Positions 25,232 through 33,695 are shown, counted from the stretch's first letter. The stretch is DNA of 42,582 nucleotides from JAICIG01 sp035532215 (GCA_035532215.1 DATKRK010000253.1:1-42582), one strand, 5' to 3'. Translations and numbers: made by a program. The notes: generated from the sequence alone by a model not told the origin.

Positions 25232-25558
25232 ATGTCCACAGCCAAGCCCAAGGGGGCACGTCCTCCCGAGAAAAAGATTGGCCCCTTTGCCGGCGGCATT
25301 GGGGTCGCGATCTGGATCAATACCGTCGAGACCGATGCGGGCGCGCGGCAAATCCGGTCGATCACCGTGGCGCCGCGCCGCTATTTCGATCAGGAATCGA
25401 ACCAATGGAAGGACGCGCCGTCGTTTCGACCGAGCGATCTTCCGGCGTTGATCTTTGCGCTCCAGCAGGCGCAGGAGTATTGCTACACCACTCCCTTGCC
25501 CGGCGACGAAAGCAATCCTGATGACGACGCTCCCGGCGCCCAAAAACCCCCTTTTTAA
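25232..25558 (+). CDS. Small hypothetical protein
   Basis: 108 residues from ATG 25232, with AAAGGTG about 5 bases upstream. It reads MSTAKPKGARPPEKKIGPFAGG. The core is 'VAIWINTVETDAGARQIRSI' then 'RYFDQESNQWKDAPSFRPSDLPALIFALQQAQEY', with an acidic tail. The composition (beta-rich core with conserved-looking Trp/Tyr) suggests a folded nucleic-acid or protein-binding module. No family can be named. A terminator-like hairpin follows. Confidence 0.6.
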   Translation: MSTAKPKGARPPEKKIGPFAGGIGVAIWINTVETDAGARQIRSITVAPRRYFDQESNQWKDAPSFRPSDLPALIFALQQAQEYCYTTPLPGDESNPDDDAPGAQKPPF

Positions 25559-25585
25559 GGCACGCTCTGACCGTTCTCGGACCTC

Positions 25586-25611
25586 GCCCCATGCGCAGGC
25601 ATGGGGCCTTT
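25586..25611 (+). terminator. Terminator-like hairpin
   Basis: GCCCCATG (25586-25593) pairs with CATGGGGC (25600-25607), with a 6-nt loop, followed by CTTT. It lies 28 bases after the 108-residue gene. The short T-run makes it a weak terminator. Confidence 0.5.
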
Positions 25612-25752
25612 CAGCGGATGTGCTCGACGGCTTCTTGCTGTTGGAACGCGCACTGTCGGAGCGCTTCGAGCCGCACAGCAAGCGAAAATCACCCAACTAG
25701 GGCGCGGCAGTCACAGACGATGAACGCCACGCGCGGTGCGGGATGTGGGCCA

Positions 25753-25968
25753 TTAACGCTTGCGCTGTCGCGTCTCGACGCGAGAGATCATGTCGGACGC
25801 GGCGATCCCGAGGGCGTCGCAGATCCGAAAAAGCATTTCAACGGTCGGCGATCGATGGTTGTTTTCGAGTTCGCTTAAGTAGCTGCGGTCGATGCTCGCT
25901 TCAAAAGAGAGCTTTTCTTGACTCATCCCCGCCTCTTCGCGAGCTTTGCGCAATTCATCCCCAAGCAT
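25753..25968 (-). CDS. XRE-family transcriptional regulator
   Basis: 71 residues, essentially one helix-turn-helix domain: 'LRKAREEAGMSQEKLSFEASIDRSYLSELENNHRSPTVEMLFRICDALGI'. Small XRE proteins of this type repress their own and neighbouring promoters. A perfect 18-bp palindrome lies 34 bp upstream of its start and between it and the divergent membrane-protein gene, a likely operator. Confidence 0.9.
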   Translation of the reverse strand: MLGDELRKAREEAGMSQEKLSFEASIDRSYLSELENNHRSPTVEMLFRICDALGIAASDMISRVETRQRKR

Positions 25969-26001
25969 CCCAGCAATATGCTCGCTCCCTGCTTGCTAGG
26001 C

Positions 26002-26019
26002 TGTAGGATATATCCTACA
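26002..26019. promoter_or_regulatory. Palindromic operator candidate for the XRE regulator
   Basis: TGTAGGATATATCCTACA is a perfect 18-bp palindrome between the divergent XRE and membrane-protein genes. An A/T-rich centre and location in the shared promoter region fit a dimeric repressor site. Confidence 0.65.
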
Positions 26020-26079
26020 ATGCTTGGCATCGTTCGCGATGGCAGCCCCGAGACCACGGCGAGCGGGAGGAGGTGCGAC

Positions 26080-26790
26080 ATGCCGATTCGTTCAATTCCC
26101 GCAACTTGCCATCCGCCGCTCCTCCGCGCAACGACGCGCTCCCCGCGTTCCGTGAACGATCTGATCCGCCAAAACTTCGGCCTCCTCATCGCCTACATCT
26201 TGCCGGGCTTCGTCGTCATTTCCGGCGCCGCTTTCATCTTTCCCCCGATTCGCGCTCTGCTGACGCCGACGCTTGGCTTGGCCGATGGCGTTGAGAGCAC
26301 CGCTTTCGTCACCCTCGCCACGCTGCTTGCCGGCATGACCGTCAGTGCGCTGCGCTGGCTCCTTGTCGATACTCTTCATCATTCGACCGGCCTGCGCCGT
26401 CCCGAGTGGGATGACGCTAGTCTGCCCGCCAAGCTGCCCGCGTTCTCCGCCATCGTCGAGGATCATTATCGCTTTTACCAGTTTCACTCGAATCTGGCGG
26501 TCGCCGTTGCCTGCGTCTATATCACCTGGCGGGTGCAGCAACCGCCGTTCGCCCCGTGGGCGGACGAGGCGTTCTTCTTGATTGAATTTCTCTTCTTGGC
26601 GTCGTCGCGCGATAACCTGCGCAAATACTACGCACGGTCCGCGCGTTTGCTTGGTTCCCTTCCCTCTTCTCAAAGGAGTCGTACCCATGACCAACGGCAG
26701 CCATCCGCCAAAACCGGAACCCAAAAAGCCCTCGGAGGCGAAAACCGGCGCCGACAAAAAGTCGGCGAAGAAATCGAAGTGACACCCTAA
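26080..26790 (+). CDS. Conserved membrane protein
   Basis: 236 residues from ATG 26080, chosen for GGGAGGAGGTG just upstream. The core begins 'VNDLIRQNFGLLIAYILPGFVVISGAAF' (first membrane segment) and continues 'FVTLATLLAGMTVSALRWLLV', 'NLAVAVACVYITW' and 'EAFFLIEFLFLASSRDNLRKYYAR', so about four membrane segments. Similar proteins are seen in mobile DNA, but no function is known to me. The last ~44 residues are basic and overlap the ribosome-binding site and gene of a 31-residue peptide in another frame. A frameshift or an unusually late stop is possible. Confidence 0.65.
   Translation: MPIRSIPATCHPPLLRATTRSPRSVNDLIRQNFGLLIAYILPGFVVISGAAFIFPPIRALLTPTLGLADGVESTAFVTLATLLAGMTVSALRWLLVDTLHHSTGLRRPEWDDASLPAKLPAFSAIVEDHYRFYQFHSNLAVAVACVYITWRVQQPPFAPWADEAFFLIEFLFLASSRDNLRKYYARSARLLGSLPSSQRSRTHDQRQPSAKTGTQKALGGENRRRQKVGEEIEVTP
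26687..26782 (+). CDS. Lysine-rich micro-protein
   Basis: 31 residues, MTNGSHPPKPEPKKPSEA followed by 'DKKSAKKSK'. It has a good Shine-Dalgarno (AAAGGAG, 8 bases before the ATG). It lies wholly inside the 3' end of the membrane-protein frame in a different frame and is followed by a terminator. It is probably an unstructured basic peptide. Confidence 0.45.
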   Translation: MTNGSHPPKPEPKKPSEAKTGADKKSAKKSK

Positions 26791-26809
26791 TCTGCGGGTG
26801 CCGCTAAAC

Positions 26810-26842
26810 GGGCGGCCGACGGAATGGCCGCCCTGCTTTTAT
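26810..26842 (+). terminator. Rho-independent terminator
   Basis: GGGCGGCC (26810-26817) pairs with GGCCGCCC (26826-26833), 8-nt loop, followed by TGCTTTTATT. It ends the membrane-protein unit. Confidence 0.75.
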
Positions 26843-26899
26843 TGAATACAGCTTTGCCCATTCTGTGCCATGCTGGTCAACGAGCGGCTTCCCGAGCCT

Positions 26900-26921
26900 C
26901 TTTACGGCTGCAGCCGTAAAG
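26900..26921. repeat. Perfect 22-bp palindrome
   Basis: TTTACGGCTGCAGCCGTAAA (26901-26920), extended by one pair on each side. It lies between two convergent units, so a bidirectional terminator or a protein site is possible. Confidence 0.6.
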
Positions 26922-26988
26922 GCATATCCACCGCCGCTGCCTGGCCGGATCGGTTGCAATCGCGCGATCCCCTTCCCCCAACCCGACA

Positions 26989-27447
26989 TCAAGGGTTTTT
27001 CAACGGCCTCGCTGCACCCAAGAAGTTCACGGGATCGACGACTTGCAAGTGCGGGAATCTGCCGATGAAGCTCGCATCCTTCATGAGGTCTCGCAAGTCA
27101 TTGTCCCAGCTGACGAGATAGCGGGAGTCTGTCGCCACGGCGAGATTGAGATACGGCAAGTCGGTGGGATCGCGCAGAGGAAAACCGGCGTCGGCGGGAT
27201 CGTCGGCGACCGTCGCGACCATCGCAATTTTTTGCAAGAAGATTTCGACCCGCTGGTCGGTGAGCGTCGTAAATCCTTTGCGCGTCTTTGGGCGCGTGAG
27301 AACATTCCTGACTTCCGCGAGAATTGCCGGGCTCACGGCGAGACTGACTGAGCCGGATTCAACGAGCCCGAGACACGCAAACGACGGGCCTCGCATGTTG
27401 GTTGCCGCTTGCAGGAAGACCATGCAATCGAAGACCGCGGAAATCAT
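26989..27447 (-). CDS. PIN-domain toxin (COG1569-like)
   Basis: 152 residues. 'AVFDCMVFLQAATN' (first Asp), Glu in 'PAILAEVRNVLTRP', 'DPTDLPYLNLAVATDSRYLVSWDNDLRDL' (later acidic residues) and 'FPHLQVVDPVNFL' match the 'putative toxin component, PIN family' group rather than classical VapC. Its ATG overlaps the antitoxin stop (ATGA), so the pair is translationally coupled. Confidence 0.85.
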   Translation of the reverse strand: MISAVFDCMVFLQAATNMRGPSFACLGLVESGSVSLAVSPAILAEVRNVLTRPKTRKGFTTLTDQRVEIFLQKIAMVATVADDPADAGFPLRDPTDLPYLNLAVATDSRYLVSWDNDLRDLMKDASFIGRFPHLQVVDPVNFLGAARPLKNP

Positions 27448-27713
27448 GCAGGCGAGCCGGGGGCGGAACGTTTCTCCGAACGCACTTCTTCAAGCGACTC
27501 TCCCAGCAGCGCGTTGAGTTCCGCCTCCGTCATGCCGCTCCGCTCGAACTCGGCATGCACGGGAGCGAGGATATCCTTGAATTGGAGCTGAGCCAGCGCC
27601 AGACGTGCCTGGACGGCTTCGACGACGAGAGTGCTGATGTTCTTGCCCGTCGCTTCGGCCTGGGCGCGAAGCTGCTCCTCGGTTGCAGGTGGTAAGTGAA
27701 TCGTGATGGTCAT
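27444..27713 (-). CDS. Antitoxin with ribbon-helix-helix-like N-terminus
   Basis: 89 residues beginning MTITIHLPPATEEQLRAQAEATGKNISTLVVEAVQ, a ribbon-helix-helix pattern. The C-terminal tail 'FERSGMTEAELNALLGESLEEVRSEKR' probably wraps the toxin. It is encoded upstream of, and overlapping, the PIN toxin gene. Such antitoxins usually repress their own promoter. Confidence 0.8.
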   Translation of the reverse strand: MTITIHLPPATEEQLRAQAEATGKNISTLVVEAVQARLALAQLQFKDILAPVHAEFERSGMTEAELNALLGESLEEVRSEKRSAPGSPA

Positions 27714-28369
27714 GGCGGTGAGAGCTAGGTCGCAACGAATGCCAATCCATCTCTATCATACCAGACGCTCCCGAGGGCGACCAGAAAATGAAGCGAATAA
27801 CGGGGCTTTGCAGGTCCGCCGATGCCAAGACCGCTGCAATCGATCCATCGTTTGAACGAATGGCCGCCAGGACGACGCAATTCGGGGACCTCTGCCCCCG
27901 TCACCACACGCTCGAAGCGCCGGACGGACGATCTTGCCCATTCCATCTGAAACGTTCTCGCGACATCCTGCCGGCATGTCGTCGTAGCCGTTCCGCCAGA
28001 GTTCCCACCGGCACATCACCAAGCCAGTAAGAAAGCCATTTGGCGGACTGGAGACGGTATCGCGATACCCTTTCCGCAACCACTCTGCCGTCTTCTCACT
28101 GAGCGCCGTGGCGCGTTACCGAAACGGTATTCTCGGAACGCTGTCCGGCACGGCTTCCAAGCGGTCTTGCGCTCGCCATCGCAAGGCTGCCGCCACCCTG
28201 GCGGTCAAGCCGCAGGAACGCAGGATGGAAGCCACTTGGTCAGGCGCCGCGAGGCGCCTGATACGGTCGCACCACGGTTCCGCGGAAGATCAAGGGAACC
28301 TTTCCGAAAGCCCTTGCCGCGCAATCCTTCCGTGGTAGCGTAGGCCACGACCACTCCCCTCTCCTCGCC
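27714..28369. other. Intergenic stretch without a supported gene
   Basis: About 650 bases between the toxin-antitoxin pair and the HTH/coiled-coil gene. Frames on both strands are Arg/Ser/Cys-rich and look like shadows. No clear hairpin with a T-run, tRNA or repeat was identified. Confidence 0.5.
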
Positions 28370-28939
28370 ATGTCGCAGTTTTTGACGGTCAAAGAGGCCG
28401 CCCAGCGAACCGGCAAGTCCCCGAGTTCCATCCGCCGCGTCATCTATCCCATTCTCGAAGACCCGCAGCATCCCGATCGTCCGCAGATTCAACCCAGCGT
28501 CGATGACGCGCGCGAGCTTCGCCTGCGCGGCGAAAACTTCGCGTGGCGGCTCAGCGAGGACCTGCTCAATCGTGCGATTCCCCCCGCGTCCCAGGTGGAT
28601 CCGGGGAGAGAGCCCAAGGGCGCGCATGGCGCCGAGGCTGATCTCGTGGTGATGCTTCGCCGCGAACTGGAGATCAAGAACCAACAGATTTCCCAGCACG
28701 CGGAGCTGGTCTCCCGGCAAATGGAACTGCTCAATGCGCTCAGCGAGCGCTTGCGTGAAGGAAACATGCTCTTGGGTTCTTTGCAACAGCGCTTGACGCT
28801 TGCCGAGAAGAATACCGCGCCGCCCGTGGTGGACGCCCAACCGACGCCGACGAAATCCGCTAATCCCGCGCCGCCGAAGGGCAAGGCCCCGGCCAAGAAG
28901 CCTGCGAAGAGGGGACTGCTCTCGCGCTGGTTTCATTGA
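28370..28939 (+). CDS. HTH and coiled-coil protein of the replicon
   Basis: 189 residues. The N-terminus 'MSQFLTVKEAAQRTGKSPSS' with 'IRRVIYPIL' is a MerR/excisionase-like helix-turn-helix. Residues ~85-150 ('LVVMLRRELEIKNQQISQHAEL...ERLREGNMLLGSLQQRL') form a coiled coil. The tail is Pro/Lys-rich and ends 'KRGLLSRWFH'. The architecture resembles DNA-binding accessory proteins of plasmid replication or partition (KfrA-like in general design). It precedes the replication initiator by 89 bases. The function is inference. Confidence 0.65.
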   Translation: MSQFLTVKEAAQRTGKSPSSIRRVIYPILEDPQHPDRPQIQPSVDDARELRLRGENFAWRLSEDLLNRAIPPASQVDPGREPKGAHGAEADLVVMLRRELEIKNQQISQHAELVSRQMELLNALSERLREGNMLLGSLQQRLTLAEKNTAPPVVDAQPTPTKSANPAPPKGKAPAKKPAKRGLLSRWFH

Positions 28940-28975
28940 GCAAGTACGCCGCATCCTTTGTGGCGATCGATGCAA

Positions 28976-29002
28976 GGGCTTTGCGTTGACGGCGCAAAGC
29001 CC
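28976..29002 (+). promoter_or_regulatory. Strong hairpin in the leader of the replication initiator
   Basis: GGGCTTTGCG pairs perfectly with CGCAAAGCCC (10-bp stem, 7-nt loop TTGACGG) 26 bases before the initiator ATG. No T-run follows, so it is not a simple terminator. Leader hairpins control Rep synthesis in several plasmid families, so a copy-control role is possible. Confidence 0.55.
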
Positions 29003-29028
29003 CTCGGGAATCCTCAGCCGTATCTCAC

Positions 29029-30513
29029 ATGAGCAAAGCCCCCTCCGCCGTCGGCGCCACTGCGCAGAACCGGTATCGCTTGCCGGGCATCGAGCGAGAG
29101 GGGATCGCGCAGCTGTCGCTTCTCGAGACGGCGATCTGGCCGCTGCAGGGCGGAAAGATTCCCACGCCGGCCTTCGAGACGACTTATGCGTTCACCGGCG
29201 ACGCCGGCAGGCAGACGGCTCGCGTGATCGTTCGCTCGGCGCTCGGGCTGGAATCCATCGACGAGTATGTACTGTGGGGACTCCTGGGATCCACGCTCAG
29301 CAAACCCGACGCCGACGGGATGCTAATCGCCACGCCCTACTGGATGCTCAAAACCCTCGGGCTCGCCACCGGCGGCTACCAGTACGGCGAGCTGCGCGCG
29401 TCGCTGTTGCGGCTGGCGACGACAAGCTATCAGAATACCGCTTTCTATAACCCCCAGACTCAAGAGCACGAGTACGTCGCGTTTCAGTTCCTCAGCTTCC
29501 TGCTGCCGACGGTCAACGGGAGAGGGGAGGCGATCGACACCGACCGCTGCTGGCGGATCGAATGGAACCCCGCATTTTTTCGGTTTTGCAAAATGACCGG
29601 CGGGAACTTGCTGTTCGATTTGGATCTCTACAAAGGGCTGACGCCGGCGTCGAGGCGGCTCTTTCTCAAACTCAAAGATCGCTTCTGGCGCTCCAAGCGA
29701 GTGTTTTTCAACGTCGATGACCTGACGATCAATGGTCTGGGGTTCTCCGCAAGCCGCCCGCTCAAGAAACGCAAGTACGACTTGACTAACTGCATCCGGG
29801 AACTGCTGGAACAGGGCATCATCGAACTCGGCCGCGGCCAGACCGATCCCAGGGATTTGTTTTTCAAGCGCGGGAAGGGCTCCTACGTCGTTCTGTTCCA
29901 CGAGGGGCCGTACTTCCGCCGTCCTGCGTCCGAACGCGCCACGGCCCAAAAGAATGCGATTGCGGACGATCCGCTCTTCGAGCCGCTGCGAACGATCGGC
30001 CTCGACAGCGCCGCCATTCGCCGACTGTTTGCCGAGTACAGCCGCGCGCTCATCGGTCGCTGGGTGCGCATCACCGACGCCGCGATGCACGATCGTCCGC
30101 AAGGGTTTCCCGGCTTCAAGGTCTCGCCCGCGGCGTTTCTCATCGACGGCATCACGCACAGCCGCTTGCCTCCCGATTGGATCTACGCGCACGAGAAGCG
30201 CCAGGAGCAGGAGCAGTGGGAGCGCAATCGCGCGGAACTGGCGGAGCACGAGCAACAGCAGCGAGTCGATTACGACGCGCAGAGGTCCGCCGCATTTCAG
30301 GCGTACCTAGGATCGGCGGCCGGCAGGCAAATCTACGAGCAGACGTTCGCGACCTTGCTTGAACTCTATCGTCGCACGGAGCCAGAGTGCGCGGATCAGG
30401 CGACGCGCGAGGCGACGCTGCGCCGGATGCAGACAGTCGACTTCCGCTTCCCCGACTTTGGCGAGTGGCAGGACGGAAACCAGCCGACAGGGGATGAGCC
30501 AACTCCGGCATAG
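29029..30513 (+). CDS. Plasmid replication initiator, RepA/RPA type
   Basis: 494 residues. The conserved initiator part spans ~15-310: 'REGIAQLSLLETAIWPLQ', 'ATPYWMLKTLGL...GGYQYGELRASLLRLATTSYQNTAFYN', 'RIEWNPAFFRFCKMTGGNLLFDLDLYKGL' and 'ASRRLFLKLKDRFWRSK'. This matches the 'replication initiator protein A' family of proteobacterial and planctomycete plasmids. A charged C-terminal third ('EKRQEQEQWERNRAELAEHEQQQR') is probably helical. Three iteron-like repeats follow the gene. It implies that this part of the island is, or was, an autonomous replicon. Confidence 0.85.
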   Translation: MSKAPSAVGATAQNRYRLPGIEREGIAQLSLLETAIWPLQGGKIPTPAFETTYAFTGDAGRQTARVIVRSALGLESIDEYVLWGLLGSTLSKPDADGMLIATPYWMLKTLGLATGGYQYGELRASLLRLATTSYQNTAFYNPQTQEHEYVAFQFLSFLLPTVNGRGEAIDTDRCWRIEWNPAFFRFCKMTGGNLLFDLDLYKGLTPASRRLFLKLKDRFWRSKRVFFNVDDLTINGLGFSASRPLKKRKYDLTNCIRELLEQGIIELGRGQTDPRDLFFKRGKGSYVVLFHEGPYFRRPASERATAQKNAIADDPLFEPLRTIGLDSAAIRRLFAEYSRALIGRWVRITDAAMHDRPQGFPGFKVSPAAFLIDGITHSRLPPDWIYAHEKRQEQEQWERNRAELAEHEQQQRVDYDAQRSAAFQAYLGSAAGRQIYEQTFATLLELYRRTEPECADQATREATLRRMQTVDFRFPDFGEWQDGNQPTGDEPTPA

Positions 30514-30524
30514 CAGCCCGAGGC

Positions 30525-30597
30525 TCGGCGTTTGCCGGACCTTTTTTGCGGGAATCTATCGGCGTTTGCCGGACCGACTATCGGCGTTTGCCGGACC
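30525..30597 (+). repeat. Three 17-bp direct repeats, iteron/oriV candidate
   Basis: TCGGCGTTTGCCGGACC occurs perfectly at 30525-30541, 30559-30575 and 30581-30597 (spacing 34 and 22 bp) just after the initiator gene. Copies 1 and 3 are followed by TTTTTT, and each contains CGGC-GTTT-GCCG, so they could also act as tandem terminators. Perfect repeats next to a rep gene favour iterons. An A/T-rich stretch with a repeated CTACAAAGC follows at 30660-30700. Confidence 0.65.
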
Positions 30598-30706
30598 TTT
30601 TTTAAAACGGCACAGCGTCTTTGCCGTTTCCATAGGCCGGAAAACCCACCCTGCTGGATCTCCTACAAAGCGTACTACAAAGCTTTATAGGTATAAGCAA
30701 AGACGT

Positions 30707-30731
30707 GCGGGCTAGCGCCCGCCTGCTTTTT
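30707..30731 (+). terminator. Terminator-like hairpin
   Basis: GCGGGC (30707-30712) pairs with GCCCGC (30717-30722), followed by CTGCTTTTTG. Confidence 0.6.
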
Positions 30732-31248
30732 GAAAAAGTGACGACGAGAGGGAAGCGATCGCCGCTCACCGGCCGACTGCATCCACGCAGGAGAAACGGT
30801 CGGCGATCATAATGATCGCCCGCGCGCGAAAAATGTCCGCGGGCCAACGAGAACACGCCATGCGACAGTTGTCAACGTGCGCCATCCCGACGCCGACCCA
30901 TCGCCGCTTCCGGCGACCAGGCGGCGGACCACCGGCGATCGGAGATCGACCCCTTCTTGGGCTTCGGAAAGCCCGGAAATGGCCACGCTATGAGGGACAC
31001 CGCGTCGACGGCCTGCGCCGCGACCCCGGCCGTGGACGACACGCTGACACCTCGCTTCCTCCGTGATCGACGCGGCGCCCGGCCGGGGTCGCGGCCGCTC
31101 TGCAGCGGTCTCGCGACGTGGGTCCGCACCACGCGCCCGTCGGCGATCACGACTGCGGAGCAGTCCACGCGCTCGCGGGAGGAAGCGAGCGGCCATCCAC
31201 GGCTGCCGGCGTCCAGTGTGCCTGGGCCGGAGGCCCGGCGGACGCCAT
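30732..31248. other. Stretch without a supported gene between oriV-like repeats and primase
   Basis: About 520 bases. Minus-strand frames run out of the primase region but are Arg-rich shadows. Apart from the inverted repeat at 30802-30820 nothing specific was found. Confidence 0.45.
30802..30820. repeat. 19-bp perfect inverted repeat
   Basis: GGCGATCAT-A-ATGATCGCC, with a single central base, in the gene-poor stretch near the candidate origin. It could be a protein-binding site. Confidence 0.55.
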
Positions 31249-32535
31249 TCAACGCGCAATGCTCGGCCGGATGGCCGAGTCCCATTCCGCCCGTGTGAGC
31301 TGTTCCGGCTGCTTGTCGCGGAAGGCGCCGCCGTGCATCGACCGGCTCCATCCCAATCGCACGTCCAGTCCACGCTGCGCAAGCAGCCACAACGCCTCTT
31401 TCGCGCCGGCATCGCCCGCCTCGTCGGCGTCGAATAGAAGCGAGACCTTGCCGCCGGCGAGTTGCTTCGCCCACCGCTCGACCTTTGCCGCTTGCGCCTC
31501 CGTGATCTTGTTCGAGCAAATCGCCACGGCCGGGATGTGCAGGTTGTCCAGCGCGATGACATCGTTGAAGCCTTCCGCGACGACAATGCCATACCGCGAA
31601 ATCGCTTCCCGATAGCCAGGTTCTCGGAGGCGGTTTGCTTGCTGACCAAAGAAATCGACCGACCTGTGGAAGTCGGTTGGAAAACGGTATTTCGCGGGCG
31701 GTTTCTCCTTAGCTCGATGTTCCGGTGCCAGCCGCAGGAATGCTTCCTCTTTTTGCTCGAACTGCACGTCCCGGCCGACCCACGCCAGCACCTGCCCGTC
31801 TTCCGCGAGCACTGGGTACAGGATGTGCCCCTTGAGCGACCACCCGCGCTTGTCGCCGCCGCCATCAAGCGGCAGATACCCGACGCGCCACTTCGTCATC
31901 GACTCCGCAGTCAGGCTCGCATGGCGACGCACGTAGCTCGCGGCCGGCGGCGACATCAGCGCGACGTCGACGATGAATTTTTCGTCGATGGTGGCGAGAT
32001 CACGGATTTTCTCTCTAGGGCTCTCCGCCATTGGCACGTTGCGAATCGGCGGCGGGGCGTCCAGTGTCGTTGCCACTGCTGCGTCCGGCACGCTTCGCGC
32101 TGACGGCAGAGGAGTGGCCTGCCCGCTCAGGACGCCGCGCACGCGGGCGAACTCGGCGCCCTTGAGCTTGTCGCCGCTGGGCCGCGCTCCCGTGAGCCAG
32201 CCGTGCATCAACGTCAGCAGGTTCCCCCGGAACTGGTTGCACATATAGGCGTGACAGCAGAACACCTTCTGCGGGTTGGCCACGTTGACGGAAATTTCCC
32301 GCTTTGCCGCATGGTCGCCGGCGCATCCGAACGGGCAGTCGATCCGCACATTGTCGCCGCGGCCCTGCGGCTCGATCCGGACGCCGCACTTGGCCGCCGC
32401 TTCTTCGAGCGTCGTCTGGGCTTGCAGGTCGTCGATGTTGAGATATGCCGGGCGTTCCACGCGAGCGGTGGAGAAGGGGAGGGCCACGATGGTACGCTGC
32501 TCCGCATTGCATGTACACTGCCGTTTCTCTCTCAC
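31249..32535 (-). CDS. DNA primase, CHC2 zinc-finger and Toprim domains
   Basis: 428 residues from GTG 32535. A later GTG at 32487 is equally possible and would reduce overlap with the divergent gene. The zinc-finger region has 'IDCPFGCAGDHA' and 'KVFCCHAYMCNQFRGNLLTLM'. Then come 'YVRRHASLTAESMTKWRVGYLP', the Toprim part 'GIVVAEGFNDVIALDNLHIPAVAICSNKI', and 'KVSLLFDADEAGDAGAKEALW' with the acidic DxD-like motif. It makes RNA primers for replication and fits with the initiator as a replicon module. It is DnaG-like but lacks a recognisable helicase-binding C-terminus. Confidence 0.85.
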   Translation of the reverse strand: MREKRQCTCNAEQRTIVALPFSTARVERPAYLNIDDLQAQTTLEEAAAKCGVRIEPQGRGDNVRIDCPFGCAGDHAAKREISVNVANPQKVFCCHAYMCNQFRGNLLTLMHGWLTGARPSGDKLKGAEFARVRGVLSGQATPLPSARSVPDAAVATTLDAPPPIRNVPMAESPREKIRDLATIDEKFIVDVALMSPPAASYVRRHASLTAESMTKWRVGYLPLDGGGDKRGWSLKGHILYPVLAEDGQVLAWVGRDVQFEQKEEAFLRLAPEHRAKEKPPAKYRFPTDFHRSVDFFGQQANRLREPGYREAISRYGIVVAEGFNDVIALDNLHIPAVAICSNKITEAQAAKVERWAKQLAGGKVSLLFDADEAGDAGAKEALWLLAQRGLDVRLGWSRSMHGGAFRDKQPEQLTRAEWDSAIRPSIAR

Positions 32536-33416
32536 CGCGCGACCGCTCGCTTTTGACGGTCCTCAGTTGGACGCCCGCCACGACCACTTTGATCTTGCGG
32601 GCGAGCCAGACGTTCGACGGAGAACGCTTTCAGAATGAGCGCCGGCTGCGCGAGCGCTTGCAGCGGCTTGCCGAGGCGGGATTGGTGCGATCCTGGTCCA
32701 CCGCCCATGCCGGCGGCGGCCTTCAAAACTACTACAAGCTCACGATGGCTGGTTTTCAGTCCCTGTACGGCGCCGACGCGGCGCCGCCCTCGCGCGCGTT
32801 CTTCGCCGAGATTTCTCCGGCGCTGTTCGAGCACACGTTGGCGCTGGCCGAGTGTATTGTCCAGACGCTGGTCGTTTGCCGCAGCCAGCAGATCGCCATC
32901 ACGCGGTTCTTCCGGGAAAGCGAACTCTCGTTCGCAGTCGGGGAACGACAGGTTCAGCCCGATTGCTTTTTTCAATTCAGAGCGGATGGTCGAGAGTTCA
33001 ACGTGGCCTTCGAGATCGACCTCAGCACCGAGTCGGTCGATTCGCCCAGTTACCGCAGCATCCGGCAGAAGCTCGAAATCTATGACGCCTATCAGGCGCA
33101 GCTTCTCGACGGCTGGCTGCAGAACGGCAAGCGTTGGGAGCGGCCTCGCTATCGCGTGGCCTTTCTGACCCGGACCACTGAGCGGGCCTACAACATCCTC
33201 GCGCTTGCCGGCAGCGCCAGCTCGAATCCATCGCGTCGCCTGATCTATGCCGCGACGCAAGCCAGCTATCTCGCCGATCCCGCCAATGTCCGATCGCCGA
33301 TCTTCCTCGACCATGCTGGCAACTGGCGGGCGCTCGTTGATTCCCATCCGAGCGCCGCTTTCACGCGCGCCCCTGTTCGCTTGCCGCGCGCAATCGAGAT
33401 GTCGCCGCCGCTCTGA
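32511..33416 (+). CDS. Replication-relaxation family protein
   Basis: 301 residues from ATG 32511. The N-terminal winged helix reads 'LSPRDRSLLTVLSWTPATTT' then 'RRLRERLQRLAEAGLVRSW' and 'YKLTMAGFQSLYG'. The C-terminal part 'FFQFRADGREFNVAFEIDLSTESVDSPSYRSIRQKLEIYDAY' resembles a nuclease-like fold with E-x-D. It matches the 'replication-relaxation' family found on mobilisable plasmids and in conjugative elements. It is divergent from the primase (starts overlap by up to 25 bases) and upstream of the TraD-like gene. The biochemical role is not established. Confidence 0.75.
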   Translation: MYTAVSLSPRDRSLLTVLSWTPATTTLILRASQTFDGERFQNERRLRERLQRLAEAGLVRSWSTAHAGGGLQNYYKLTMAGFQSLYGADAAPPSRAFFAEISPALFEHTLALAECIVQTLVVCRSQQIAITRFFRESELSFAVGERQVQPDCFFQFRADGREFNVAFEIDLSTESVDSPSYRSIRQKLEIYDAYQAQLLDGWLQNGKRWERPRYRVAFLTRTTERAYNILALAGSASSNPSRRLIYAATQASYLADPANVRSPIFLDHAGNWRALVDSHPSAAFTRAPVRLPRAIEMSPPL

Positions 33417-33695
33417 TACGGTTCCCCGGCCAGCGTACAGCCGCCGGATCGGCACAGCTACTACACTGTGCCCCTTCACCGCTTGCGGTCGAGGAGCGTC
33501 ATCCGCGGTCGCGAGACGCGGCGGGCCGCCCCGGTCGAGACGCACACATTCGCTGGGGCGGTTTTCCCGAAGCAGCTCGTCCGCTTTGTTCAGCGATCGC
33601 CGATGCGGGCGAGTTTGCAGCTCGGCATGTAACGAACGCCGCAAACCCGTCGAAGCGCAAGCTCAGCGCGCTCGCGCGCCTGCTATGCTCCCTCA

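Noticed and set aside
30807..31868. 353-codon minus-strand frame across the primase 3' end
   Set aside because: Arg-rich shadow; the primase frame has zinc-finger and Toprim motifs.
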